IMG/VR virus record: IMGVR_UViG_3300034103_001442
Coordinates: 87,741 to 151,740 of that record
Direction: 5' to 3' (one strand)
Source of the DNA: a virus
Length of the DNA: 64,000 bases
In this document: piece after piece, positions 28,466-35,714 of the stretch
Numbering within the stretch: position 1 is the stretch's first letter
Layout: the number at the start of each line of letters is the position of its first letter
Program-made: the position numbers and the translations under genes
The notes under the pieces: generated by a model
Seen by the model: the letters and a program-made list of their open reading frames with translations, nothing else
What the model was told of the DNA's origin: nothing
Databases searched by the model: none

Positions 28466-28724
28466 AAAACCTTGATACCTGCCCCAACTCCCGCAGATAT
28501 CGGTGGCTTCCCGCATACAAGTATGCATCGAAACCTTACCCAGTGTCCTATAATTTTAAACAACTTTTTGCCGCTTGGACAAAAATTCCTGCTTACCTAA
28601 TACAGGACGGTCTTTTCGTAACCGTGGCTCTCAACCGCCGAACTTCGCTATCGGTGCGCCTGTATGCGCTTATGATACAGGTCAAGTTGTTGGTGGGTAA
28701 GTAACCTTACCTCATCCAACATAG
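28466..28724 (-). other. structured leader region D of the tRNA transcript (about 260 bases)
   Basis: No gene seen, though a 24-codon frame opens at 28722. The minus-strand RNA starts with GTTGG...GGTAAG/CTTACC...CCAAC, then CCTGTAT/ATACAGG, TCCTG/CAGGA and GCATAC/GTATGC hairpins. It lies between the promoter at 28730 and tRNA-Thr. Could be a stable RNA or a processing leader. Confidence 0.55.
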
Positions 28725-28729
28725 AAAGA

Positions 28730-28758
28730 AGTATACATTAAGTCAGAAAATAAAAAAA
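28730..28758 (-). promoter_or_regulatory. phage promoter heading the tRNA cluster
   Basis: Minus strand -10 TATACT, 17-base spacer with TATTTTCTGAC, T-rich -35 (TTTTTT, weak match). Confidence 0.55.
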
Positions 28759-28780
28759 GTGTTTTTTAAAAAATTATTTA

Positions 28781-28963
28781 TTAAGAATAAACAAAAGTGA
28801 TGATAAGAGAAAACAAAACTGCAAACCCAAGAATGATGTAGATATCTCGCCGAGCAATCTTGTTATTTTTTAATTCATCCCAAGTCAACTTCGGCTTGAT
28901 TGGACACCCTTTGCTATAGCAACTCTGTTCCATTTCCTTGTTACAAACGTGACAAAATTTCAT
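28781..28963 (-). CDS. zinc-binding membrane-anchored protein (60 aa)
   Basis: Start set at 28963 (MKFCHVCNKEMEQSCYSKGCP) with GGAG upstream. CxxC plus two further Cys form a likely zinc knuckle, followed by a charged linker and one C-terminal membrane helix (about 39-58). Cytoplasmic zinc domain tethered to the inner membrane is predicted. ATGA overlap with the upstream mini-gene. Function unknown. Confidence 0.7.
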   Translation of the reverse strand: MKFCHVCNKEMEQSCYSKGCPIKPKLTWDELKNNKIARRDIYIILGFAVLFSLIITFVYS

Positions 28964-29076
28964 AGTGACTCCACGTGCCACTTGTAAAGTAAGTTTTTCA
29001 AACGTTTGGGGAACATTTCCCAAGGAACATACCACTTACTCAAGCAAAACATCGCAATTCGACCTTTGATACTCAT
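28960..29076 (-). CDS. small basic protein (38 aa)
   Basis: MSIKGRIAMFCLSKWYVPWEMFP..., with an AGGTGAG ribosome site and ATGA overlap with the next gene. Aromatic and basic. The promoter at 29111-29139 lies just upstream. Function unknown. Confidence 0.6.
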   Translation of the reverse strand: MSIKGRIAMFCLSKWYVPWEMFPKRLKNLLYKWHVESL

Positions 29077-29110
29077 TTTACTCACCTACTAATAATTAAA
29101 CGATAGTAAG

Positions 29111-29139
29111 AGTATATTGAGTTCTTGAAATTAAGTCAA
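29111..29139 (-). promoter_or_regulatory. sigma70-like promoter
   Basis: Minus strand -35 TTGACT, 17-base spacer, -10 TATACT. The -35 overlaps the last codons and stop of regA. Confidence 0.7.
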
Positions 29140-29537
29140 GGGGTCTTTTTTCTACCGATGTTGTACTTGGTTACCAGTTCCCAGTCATTTTTCTCTTTGT
29201 ACGGAAGGATCTTCACCTGACTCAATGGGACAACTGGTTCAGCAGTTTTGCTGGCATCAACAATCTTAACCAAACCCCACTCTTGGAGTAGGTTGGCAAT
29301 CGTGTTTCGACGACCTTGATCTGACTCAGAAAACTCTGTTGGCTTACCATCAAGCGCAAACAACTCTTTGAAATGAACGATGTAATACTTGCCTTGCTTA
29401 TGAAGGATGTGGCAAGATTGATAGAGTGTTTTTTCTTTTCTTGAGGCAACACCGATGCGTGTCAAAGTTTCACGGACTTTCAAGAAGTCATCTTCTGTCT
29501 TAAGTATGACCTCTACTAGTGATTCTACTGAACTCAT
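29136..29537 (-). CDS. regA: translational repressor RegA
   Basis: A 133-residue RNA-binding protein that blocks ribosome sites of early phage mRNAs. T4 RegA has 122 residues. Sequence signs are the LVEVILKTEDDFLKVRETLTRIGVASRK opening and HILHKQGKYYIVHFKELFALDGK, plus the classical order gp45-44-62-regA. It probably regulates clamp, loader and its own mRNA. Confidence 0.92.
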   Translation of the reverse strand: MSSVESLVEVILKTEDDFLKVRETLTRIGVASRKEKTLYQSCHILHKQGKYYIVHFKELFALDGKPTEFSESDQGRRNTIANLLQEWGLVKIVDASKTAEPVVPLSQVKILPYKEKNDWELVTKYNIGRKKTP

Positions 29538-29539
29538 TT

Positions 29540-29929
29540 TTATCCACCTTTGTCAAATTCTTTTAATTGTTGTAGTTGTTCAGGTGATAGAATTTGAATA
29601 GCAGATCTTGCCTTCTTCATGTTGTAACCATAACATCTGGCGACCGCTTCCAAATCACTGTCTTCCTTCTTCTTCGCCCATTTGCTATATCGCTTCTTGG
29701 GTCTAACAATATTTATTAAATACTGATACTGAAGTTTGTTATCCAAGTGATGGTTACCATTCATCACGTTAGCATACTGAATTGTATCGGGGAAGTAAGA
29801 CAAAGCACTGTTGATAAGCCACGCATTGTATGACTTTTCCGCAAGTTGATCGTTCTCAGTGCCTCGCATCAAATCTTTTTTACTAAAGTTGATGGAGTCT
29901 ACAAAATCAAATGGATTCATCTTTGCCAT
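29540..29929 (-). CDS. 62: clamp loader small subunit (T4 gp62)
   Basis: A 129-residue partner of gp44 in the sliding-clamp loader. MNPFDFVDSINFSKKDLM at the start, and WLINSALSYFPDTIQYANVMN and QYQYLINIVRPKKRY in the middle match the gp62 pattern. Shorter than T4 gp62 (187), as in marine T4-like phages. It overlaps the upstream zinc-protein gene by 23 bases. Confidence 0.9.
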   Translation of the reverse strand: MAKMNPFDFVDSINFSKKDLMRGTENDQLAEKSYNAWLINSALSYFPDTIQYANVMNGNHHLDNKLQYQYLINIVRPKKRYSKWAKKKEDSDLEAVARCYGYNMKKARSAIQILSPEQLQQLKEFDKGG

Positions 29930-30104
29930 TTTTGTTCCTCAAAACTTCAGCAGACTTGTCGAAAAATTCAGCGCAAGGCTCACAAATTTCCAACTCAATC
30001 AAACCTTCTTGAACCTGCATTCGCAAAATAGAAAACTCTTCATTTGGTTTCTTTTTTGCATAACACATTTTGCATTTGCCTTTAGTGAGTATGTCAAAAA
30101 TCAT
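29907..30104 (-). CDS. small zinc-finger protein between genes 44 and 62 (65 aa)
   Basis: Two CxxC pairs (CKMC and CEPC, about residues 11-14 and 41-44) define a zinc ribbon. It overlaps gp44's stop and gp62's start. Its fixed place in the clamp-loader operon suggests a role in replication or its regulation, but that is inference. Confidence 0.75.
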   Translation of the reverse strand: MIFDILTKGKCKMCYAKKKPNEEFSILRMQVQEGLIELEICEPCAEFFDKSAEVLRNKNGKDESI

Positions 30105-31033
30105 TTGAACTCACACTCAACCATGATCTCAGTCAAGCAAGCCATCAAGTTGATATCGGGATTTGCAACAAATGCATTTTGATACTGATAGCGAGCAATG
30201 ATAAGAACAAGTTGAGGGATGCTCTTTTTGTCTACATACTCTTCACACTTGTCAAACAAGTTACGGAAAAATTCATTTGGCTCAAAGTCAGCCTCGCCAA
30301 TCCACTTGCGTAAGTTGGTATAGTCTTTTTCTTTGAGGTATCCAACGAGTTTGGTAAGGTTGACATCCCGCATATTTGAAAGGATGCCAGTGTCGATTTT
30401 ACCAGTTGCTGAATAGCGTTGAAGTTCATTCAAAACTCTACGCCAATCAGGAAAATGCTTCTTGATTACCTCCGCAACAACTGCCTTTTCATATGGAACA
30501 CTCTCAGCGTTGAGGATGTCCATCACACGCTTCATGAACTGCTTGGCGAGTTCAGCCATATCACCCTTGTTGATTTTAAACTCAATGACCGAGCACCGTG
30601 ACTTCAGTGGGTCAATGATTTTGTCTTTAAAATTACAAGTGAGGATAAAACCACAGTTCTTTGAAAACTCCTCCATAAAATTACGGAGGGCTGGCTGGGT
30701 GTTGTTAGTTAGGTAGTCAGCCTCATCAAGGATGACATACTTGCGTCCACCACGGAGAGAAACTGATGAGGCAAACCTACTGATTTCATTACGCAATGTA
30801 TCAATGTTACCATTTAACGAACCGTTGATCACGATGTAATCGCAATCAAGCATTTCACACATTGCTTTAGCAACAGTAGTTTTACCTACACCAGCCCCAC
30901 CAGAGAGAAGTAAGTTTGGGATATTTTTTTGATCGACAAATTGCTGGAAAGTTACCTTGAGTTGTTCAGGTAAAATTGTATCAGCGATGGTCTTGGGGCG
31001 GTATTTTTCAACCCACAAAAAGTCAGTAAGCAT
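30101..31033 (-). CDS. 44: clamp loader ATPase subunit (T4 gp44)
   Basis: A 310-residue AAA+ ATPase that opens and loads gp45. Walker A LSGGAGVGKTT (about 43-53), Walker B VILDEADYL (about 99-107), arginine-finger SRC (DPLKSRCSVIEF) and a sensor-2 helix (HFPDWRRVLNELQRY). T4 gp44 has 319 residues. Follows the Tat-protein and gp45 genes in transcription order. Confidence 0.95.
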   Translation of the reverse strand: MLTDFLWVEKYRPKTIADTILPEQLKVTFQQFVDQKNIPNLLLSGGAGVGKTTVAKAMCEMLDCDYIVINGSLNGNIDTLRNEISRFASSVSLRGGRKYVILDEADYLTNNTQPALRNFMEEFSKNCGFILTCNFKDKIIDPLKSRCSVIEFKINKGDMAELAKQFMKRVMDILNAESVPYEKAVVAEVIKKHFPDWRRVLNELQRYSATGKIDTGILSNMRDVNLTKLVGYLKEKDYTNLRKWIGEADFEPNEFFRNLFDKCEEYVDKKSIPQLVLIIARYQYQNAFVANPDINLMACLTEIMVECEFK

Positions 31034-31063
31034 TTTTCACCTCTATCATTATAAAATTAAAAA

Positions 31064-31393
31064 TCACTCAGTTACTATTCTACGCCACTTTCCATTAATC
31101 TTTAAATACATTTCACCGTCTGGTCCGACATTCATTCCAACATTAACATCCTTTCTTGTACCAGAAACATATCGTGGTTCACGTATGAACATATGGTTTG
31201 AAGGCGATGCTGGATCTGGAAGTCTTTGACCATAAGTTTGCTGGAATTGTATATTGGTCATGGTTTTGTCAAGTTTCTTTACACACTCTGTTTTTTCAGG
31301 ATCTGGCAAAACGGCTGCAGCGGCAACAATGCCGCCACCAGCCACGCCACCAGCAAGACCAAGATATTTGAAGAAATTACGTCTTGTTGTCAT
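31064..31393 (-). CDS. predicted Tat-exported protein (109 aa)
   Basis: Start set at 31393 (MTTRRNFFKYLGLAGG), GGAG upstream. TRRNFFK matches the twin-arginine motif (S/T-R-R-x-F-x-K), followed by a Gly/Ala hydrophobic stretch (VAGGGIVAAAAV), a typical Tat signal peptide. The mature part is soluble and short (MFIREPRYVSGTRKDVNVGMNVGPDGEMYLKING). It would be folded in the cytoplasm, then exported. It lies between clamp and clamp-loader genes, which gives no functional hint. Confidence 0.75.
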   Translation of the reverse strand: MTTRRNFFKYLGLAGGVAGGGIVAAAAVLPDPEKTECVKKLDKTMTNIQFQQTYGQRLPDPASPSNHMFIREPRYVSGTRKDVNVGMNVGPDGEMYLKINGKWRRIVTE

Positions 31394-31550
31394 CGTTTTT
31401 TCTCCGCGACCATTCATTGTAACCAACCTCAGCACCCATGGAAATTAGAATACCATAAATGCCATAAGATGGTTCTAAATTTAAAAAGAAAGCAACCAGC
31501 GTGTAAACAGCAAAACCTAAAATCAGTGCCGCAAAAATAAGATCTTTCAT
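31377..31550 (-). CDS. small membrane protein (57 aa)
   Basis: MKDLIFAALILGFAVYTLVAFFL: one or two membrane helices (about 3-24 and 30-41) and a charged tail ending RRKNDDNKT. It overlaps the Tat-protein start by 17 bases, so the two are coupled. Function unknown. Confidence 0.65.
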   Translation of the reverse strand: MKDLIFAALILGFAVYTLVAFFLNLEPSYGIYGILISMGAEVGYNEWSRRKNDDNKT

Positions 31551-31562
31551 AATTGCCTCACA

Positions 31563-31588
31563 ATAAAAGAGGGGGAGTTGCCTCCCCC
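31563..31588 (-). terminator. terminator of gene 45
   Basis: Minus strand GGGGGAG/CTCCCCC with a 4-base loop followed by TCTTTT, 6 bases past the gp45 stop. Confidence 0.85.
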
Positions 31589-31593
31589 ATCAA

Positions 31594-32253
31594 TTAACCC
31601 TGATAAGAGGATGAAGACTCAACAGCAATCCAGTACTCGACTTCCTTACCCTTAAAGTGTGACAAACCCTTCGATGAAATTGATACATCGTAGTCGCCAG
31701 CCATCACCTTGATATTTTCAGCGCGGAACACCATGCGGAAGTTCGCATTGGTTGTACCAACTTCAACGTTGAAAACGTCAGCAGTTGTACCCTTGACATC
31801 AACCGCCTGAAGATAGATTTTACCATTCTTGCCTGTGACGGCAATCTCAGGCAAACCTAGCACGCCAAGCGCACGTGTAGCCTTGGTCAACTTGGCTTCT
31901 GGCAAATGGAAATTAACTTCAGCATTTGAGAGATTAATTTCCTTTTCAGGTGCAGCAACGATCATAGAAGGATCAGTGAAAGTATACTCACACTGCTCTT
32001 CGCCATCACCCACAACAACGTGCTTCTCATTAAAGGTCAACTCTGGAGAGTCAAACTGAGAAACGACACCCAAGAAACGGGAAACGTCATAAATCGCAAA
32101 CTGCTGGGGGAAGTCTTGATTCAACATTGCCTTTGCCATCACAGTCTTTGACGGTGAAATGGTGCGGATAACGTTGCCAGGCTTTACAAGCACTGATTGA
32201 TTAATGGTTGCAAAATTCTTCAATACACTAACTGTCTTATCATCAAGTTTCAT
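31594..32253 (-). CDS. 45: sliding clamp (T4 gp45)
   Basis: A 219-residue trimeric clamp tethering the polymerase and, with gp33 and gp55, activating late promoters. The opening MKLDDKTVSVLKNFATINQSVLVKPGNVIRT and the two-domain beta pattern match gp45 (T4 228 residues). Own promoter at 32283-32311 and terminator at 31563, so expression can be strong and independent. Confidence 0.94.
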   Translation of the reverse strand: MKLDDKTVSVLKNFATINQSVLVKPGNVIRTISPSKTVMAKAMLNQDFPQQFAIYDVSRFLGVVSQFDSPELTFNEKHVVVGDGEEQCEYTFTDPSMIVAAPEKEINLSNAEVNFHLPEAKLTKATRALGVLGLPEIAVTGKNGKIYLQAVDVKGTTADVFNVEVGTTNANFRMVFRAENIKVMAGDYDVSISSKGLSHFKGKEVEYWIAVESSSSYQG

Positions 32254-32282
32254 AACAATCTCCTATAACAAACGAGTTATTA

Positions 32283-32311
32283 ACTCTAACGCAAATCACA
32301 AATTAAGTCAA
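32283..32311 (-). promoter_or_regulatory. promoter of gene 45
   Basis: Minus strand -35 TTGACT, 17-base spacer, -10 TAGAGT (weak). Confidence 0.6.
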
Positions 32312-32314
32312 GGG

Positions 32315-33175
32315 TCACTTTTTCTTCTTTAACAAACTAGAATCAGCAGTTGCTGCTGCGCCAATTTGAGCAAGGTCAATGAGTGAACCGCCGAACACAT
32401 ACATACCAACGTGCTGGAGTTTCATCCATGGGCAAAGCCAAACATGCATTCCAGCCTTGCGTGACCACTGACAGAACATATAGTCCTCAGACAAGTAGCG
32501 ATTTGACTCCTCGCAAATTGGGGTGTCGAAAAATGCCATGATCTGACGAGTGCCATCAAAGTGCTCAGTGCGGATATGATCTGGGCGATACAATTGCTTT
32601 GGATATGCTTCCTGGAATTTTTCAAACGTCTTACGGCGAATCATCATGAAGCCAGTTCCCGCCTCAAGCACTTCAACTGGTTGCCCGAGTGGAATTTCGG
32701 TCTGACCGCCAACTGGGTTGAAAACGTAGTCACCAACGTACTTGTCAAGATCTGCTGGGTCTTTATCAGCAAATCCCTTATCAACTGCAACCTTAATCTT
32801 TTCCCAACTAATGCACTTCTTTGGGTATGGACCAGCGATGATGTCATACTTGTTATCAGGATCTTCATGATCAGACAACGCAAGAAGCGCAATGACATCG
32901 TTGGCATTAAATCCAATATCAGAGTCAATGAACATCAAGTGAGTATCACCACTGCGCATAAACTCATCAGCGCAATAGTTTCTCGCGCGAGTGATTAGTG
33001 ACTCATTGAACAAAAAGTAAAACCTTACCTGAATTCCATAGTGTGTACAAAGTGCTGAAAGGTCAGCAACTGACCTAGCAAACATACCACTACATTGACC
33101 GCCATACATTGGAACCGCAAGAAATAACTTACGCTTGCGGAGTTCTTCTACAGACACCTTAATATCAATTCCCAT
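32315..33175 (-). CDS. GT-A glycosyltransferase-like protein (286 aa)
   Basis: Nucleotide-sugar transferase fold: LFLAVPMYGGQCSGMFARSVADL at the N-terminus, HLMFIDSDIGF with the DxD metal motif (DSD near residue 83), and AGTGFMMIRR plus a C-terminal SEDYMFCQWSRKAG. It would move a sugar from a UDP- or GDP-donor. Related genes are common in T4-like marine phages. Here it ends the operon holding TET/JBP and the kinase, so hydroxymethylated DNA is a possible acceptor; envelope sugars are an alternative. Confidence 0.8.
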   Translation of the reverse strand: MGIDIKVSVEELRKRKLFLAVPMYGGQCSGMFARSVADLSALCTHYGIQVRFYFLFNESLITRARNYCADEFMRSGDTHLMFIDSDIGFNANDVIALLALSDHEDPDNKYDIIAGPYPKKCISWEKIKVAVDKGFADKDPADLDKYVGDYVFNPVGGQTEIPLGQPVEVLEAGTGFMMIRRKTFEKFQEAYPKQLYRPDHIRTEHFDGTRQIMAFFDTPICEESNRYLSEDYMFCQWSRKAGMHVWLCPWMKLQHVGMYVFGGSLIDLAQIGAAATADSSLLKKKK

Positions 33176-33449
33176 TTTTCATTGCCTCATCGTGAATATA
33201 AAGTTGAATAATTGAATAGTGAATAATCTTCAATAAGTCTTTTCGCCACTCTTCAGGTGTACCTTTTTTACCATAGCGTTGCGAATACTTTTGAATGTTG
33301 CCCATACAAAAACCAGTGCCGTGACCCGAGTCAATAATAAACTCAGTTGCCTGATATTTGTTTTGTGAGTAGTGTTGGGCGTAGGTGCTATTGACGTACT
33401 CTCGAATTTCATCGAGTGTTGCACCCTCATTGTATTTATAATCAGCCAT
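33165..33449 (-). CDS. DUF3310-like protein (94 aa)
   Basis: Pattern GTGFCMGNIQKYSQRYGKKGTPEEWRKDLLKIIHYSIIQLYIHD matches DUF3310-type proteins (FC.GN..KY..R.GKK....DL.K) found in T7-like and T4-like phages. It overlaps kinase and glycosyltransferase genes by 8-11 bases. Biochemical function is unclear; a nucleotide-related role has been suggested for some relatives. Confidence 0.75.
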   Translation of the reverse strand: MADYKYNEGATLDEIREYVNSTYAQHYSQNKYQATEFIIDSGHGTGFCMGNIQKYSQRYGKKGTPEEWRKDLLKIIHYSIIQLYIHDEAMKNGN

Positions 33450-33984
33450 TGACCACCTCTGTAATATACTTCATAATTTTATCTTGATCCTCAATGCTCT
33501 CATTATTGAAACGTTCAGTTACAAACTTCAACTCAAAGTTACCAAGTATGTTACTGATTTTACTTTCACGACCAGCAAGCCAAGTCTCATTTTGGTTTGA
33601 CCCACGCTCAGCATAACGAACCTTGCGAGTGTCAGACTTGGTTTGTAGGTAAACCATTTTGAGGTCAAACTTATTATTGCAATGCTCTAAAAAAGAAGCA
33701 GTACAAAGACGATCACCCTCAAAGAAAACAACGGAATCATTTGGCAGTGTGTCAAGAAACTTAATAGCCTCTGGCTGAACTGCCATGCTCATTCGGTCTG
33801 TTCCAGCAAACACTTCACCCTCTTCATACTTACCAAGGACGTATTTGTTCTCATGCTTATGATAGGGAACAAGTTTGAAATCTTCCTTGAGTGTGCCTTT
33901 AGCAAAACCGAGTTCACAAAGAACACGACGCATAAGAGTTGACTTGCCACTTCCTGGCTCGCCAAATATAGCAACAACTTTCAT
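33442..33984 (-). CDS. P-loop kinase, candidate 5-hydroxymethylpyrimidine DNA kinase
   Basis: A 180-residue P-loop NTPase; start set at 33984 with GAGG upstream. GEPGSGKSTLMRR is Walker A (residues 8-15); SVVFFEGDRLCTASFL holds the Walker B strand; YAERGSNQNETWLAGRESKISNI is a polar Arg/Lys helix for phosphate transfer. Family of small phage kinases, some of which phosphorylate 5-hydroxymethyluracil in DNA for hypermodification. Adjacent transferase and TET/JBP genes favour that reading; a free-nucleotide kinase is the alternative. Confidence 0.65.
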   Translation of the reverse strand: MKVVAIFGEPGSGKSTLMRRVLCELGFAKGTLKEDFKLVPYHKHENKYVLGKYEEGEVFAGTDRMSMAVQPEAIKFLDTLPNDSVVFFEGDRLCTASFLEHCNNKFDLKMVYLQTKSDTRKVRYAERGSNQNETWLAGRESKISNILGNFELKFVTERFNNESIEDQDKIMKYITEVVNG

Positions 33985-33991
33985 ATTCACC

Positions 33992-35077
33992 TCAGTTCAA
34001 AAATCTAGTCAGTGAGTTTTCTGCTTCTTGATTGTAGAAGGGCATGTTTTTGATTGATGTCCAACGTTGTGGTTGCTTGTTGTACCAAGCCTCAACACGA
34101 GGAATTCGACCAAAATCTTTTAGACAGTTTACCCAGTCTTTACAGTAGGCGTGATCGGTTTCAGCCTTGTAGTTTTCATACAGCAGTTCTTGTGGAATGA
34201 CATGCTGTCTACCCTCTAGGTATTTATTCCAAAGCCAGTCATACTCTGGCCAATCACGCTTCATTTGCATCGTTTCAGCATACTGTTCATCTATATAGCA
34301 GCCGCCATAACGGGAACCTTTATGCTGACGTTTGTAATTACAGCAAGCAGTCTCAAGCGTGAAAAACCCAGCGCGGATAAATTTTTTATCAGCAATATAC
34401 TCAGCAGCAGTTCGCTCTAGGTATTCACAGTCTTCATTTGAAATAGTATCACCAGTCAAGTCGTCTCGACCGATACAAAACGCCCAACCTGACCTATGAC
34501 TTTTGCCATCAGCAAATTCCATAGTTGGGGGTAGGATAGGGGCATCAATAAACCTAGCAATCGCCTCTGAAAAACACCAGTGACCCATTCGCCCCCAGTG
34601 ATACCAATTGGTCATACATTTTTCTTTGAGGTCATTGTAGTTCTTGTATTTGTCATCGCTTTGTAGGCATGACTGGATAAAGTTCCCAAGTGTGCCATAG
34701 TGCTTCAATGACTCGCCAACTGAATAAAGAAACTTATCAAATACAAGTTTGCGGTACTTACAGTCAGGCGAAAACAGGAGTCGTTTTTTGTTCTCAAAGA
34801 AAAAGTCAACTAACCCCTGAACATTTGGTGTGATGGTTGAGAAACGATCAGCAAACATTGACTCGCATGGACCAGCATAAGTTGCACCATGAAACAAACC
34901 AAGGACACAACGTTTCTCAAAGTCAAACCCCATATCATCGGCAATCCATTTTTCAACTGCGATGTCGGGGGAGCAATCGTTTGTAAGGCAATGAAATTCG
35001 TAAAATTTATCAAAACCTACTTTGCGATATTCTATATCGCGGTAGTCAATATCAGATAGCATAGATACATTTTCCAT
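33992..35077 (-). CDS. probable amino acid:DNA transferase-like protein (aG/PT-pyrophosphorylase family)
   Basis: A 361-residue, largely helical protein with WYHWGRMGHWCFSEAIARF, PILPPTMEFADGKSHRSGW and TLETACCNYKRQHKGSRYGGCY. Its length, helical character and place between a DNA methyltransferase and the P-loop kinase fit the alpha-glutamyl/putrescinyl thymine pyrophosphorylase (amino acid:DNA transferase) group, which replaces the pyrophosphate on activated hydroxymethyluracil with an amine or amino acid. I recall the motifs only loosely, so the family call is moderate. Overlaps the methyltransferase by 26 bases. Confidence 0.55.
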   Translation of the reverse strand: MENVSMLSDIDYRDIEYRKVGFDKFYEFHCLTNDCSPDIAVEKWIADDMGFDFEKRCVLGLFHGATYAGPCESMFADRFSTITPNVQGLVDFFFENKKRLLFSPDCKYRKLVFDKFLYSVGESLKHYGTLGNFIQSCLQSDDKYKNYNDLKEKCMTNWYHWGRMGHWCFSEAIARFIDAPILPPTMEFADGKSHRSGWAFCIGRDDLTGDTISNEDCEYLERTAAEYIADKKFIRAGFFTLETACCNYKRQHKGSRYGGCYIDEQYAETMQMKRDWPEYDWLWNKYLEGRQHVIPQELLYENYKAETDHAYCKDWVNCLKDFGRIPRVEAWYNKQPQRWTSIKNMPFYNQEAENSLTRFLN

Positions 35078-35714
35078 GACGCCAGATTTCTTCCCTTATT
35101 TCATAACCAAGGTACTGGCGCTGATTTCTTTTAGCAGCAGCCAGCGTTGTACCAATTCCAGCAAATGGGTCATATACAACATGACCCTCATCAGTATAAT
35201 TTAGTATACAGTATTCGGCGATTTCAATCGGTTGACCAACAACTTCGCCATCAATTTTCTTTTCTTTACCGAATGGTCCCCAAAAATCTTTACCGTAAGT
35301 TTGATACAACGAGTCTTTTCGCAGGTTGTACAAACCCTTGACGCCTTCTTTTTGAAAGGTCAATATATGTAGGATTTGCGAGGAGTAGGCATTGAAACTC
35401 TCGCTTTTCTTAGAATATTTTACATCTCTTAGATAATAACCGTTCTCAGAAAAAGAGTCAATGACAAATTTAAATTTCGGTAAAATGCGCCCACCATTGC
35501 GACGGTCGCCAGTAAATGAAACAGTGGCAGTGCCCAAACGCGGATTCATCATTGGGATAATGCCATCCATGAATTTGGTCTTGTAGGTCTCAGGCTTGTT
35601 TATATCAACTCCGAAAAACCCAAGGTCTTCATAACAAGGTGGGCTCATGAACAGGTAGTCATACTGCTCACTGGCAAACGTATCTAAACAACTACCAAGT
35701 TTGTATTCACTCAT
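35052..35714 (-). CDS. DNA methyltransferase (N4/N6 amino type, permuted motifs)
   Basis: A 220-residue SAM-dependent methyltransferase with motif IV SPPC (24-27) ahead of motif I DPFAGIGTT (182-190), the circular order of beta-class N6-adenine/N4-cytosine enzymes. It then has YLGYEIREEIW (motif II/III). SPPC in place of SPPY is slightly unusual. No target-recognition domain is evident. It overlaps both the TET/JBP and transferase genes. It may protect phage DNA, or prime bases for the neighbouring enzymes. Confidence 0.8.
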   Translation of the reverse strand: MSEYKLGSCLDTFASEQYDYLFMSPPCYEDLGFFGVDINKPETYKTKFMDGIIPMMNPRLGTATVSFTGDRRNGGRILPKFKFVIDSFSENGYYLRDVKYSKKSESFNAYSSQILHILTFQKEGVKGLYNLRKDSLYQTYGKDFWGPFGKEKKIDGEVVGQPIEIAEYCILNYTDEGHVVYDPFAGIGTTLAAAKRNQRQYLGYEIREEIWRHGKCIYAI

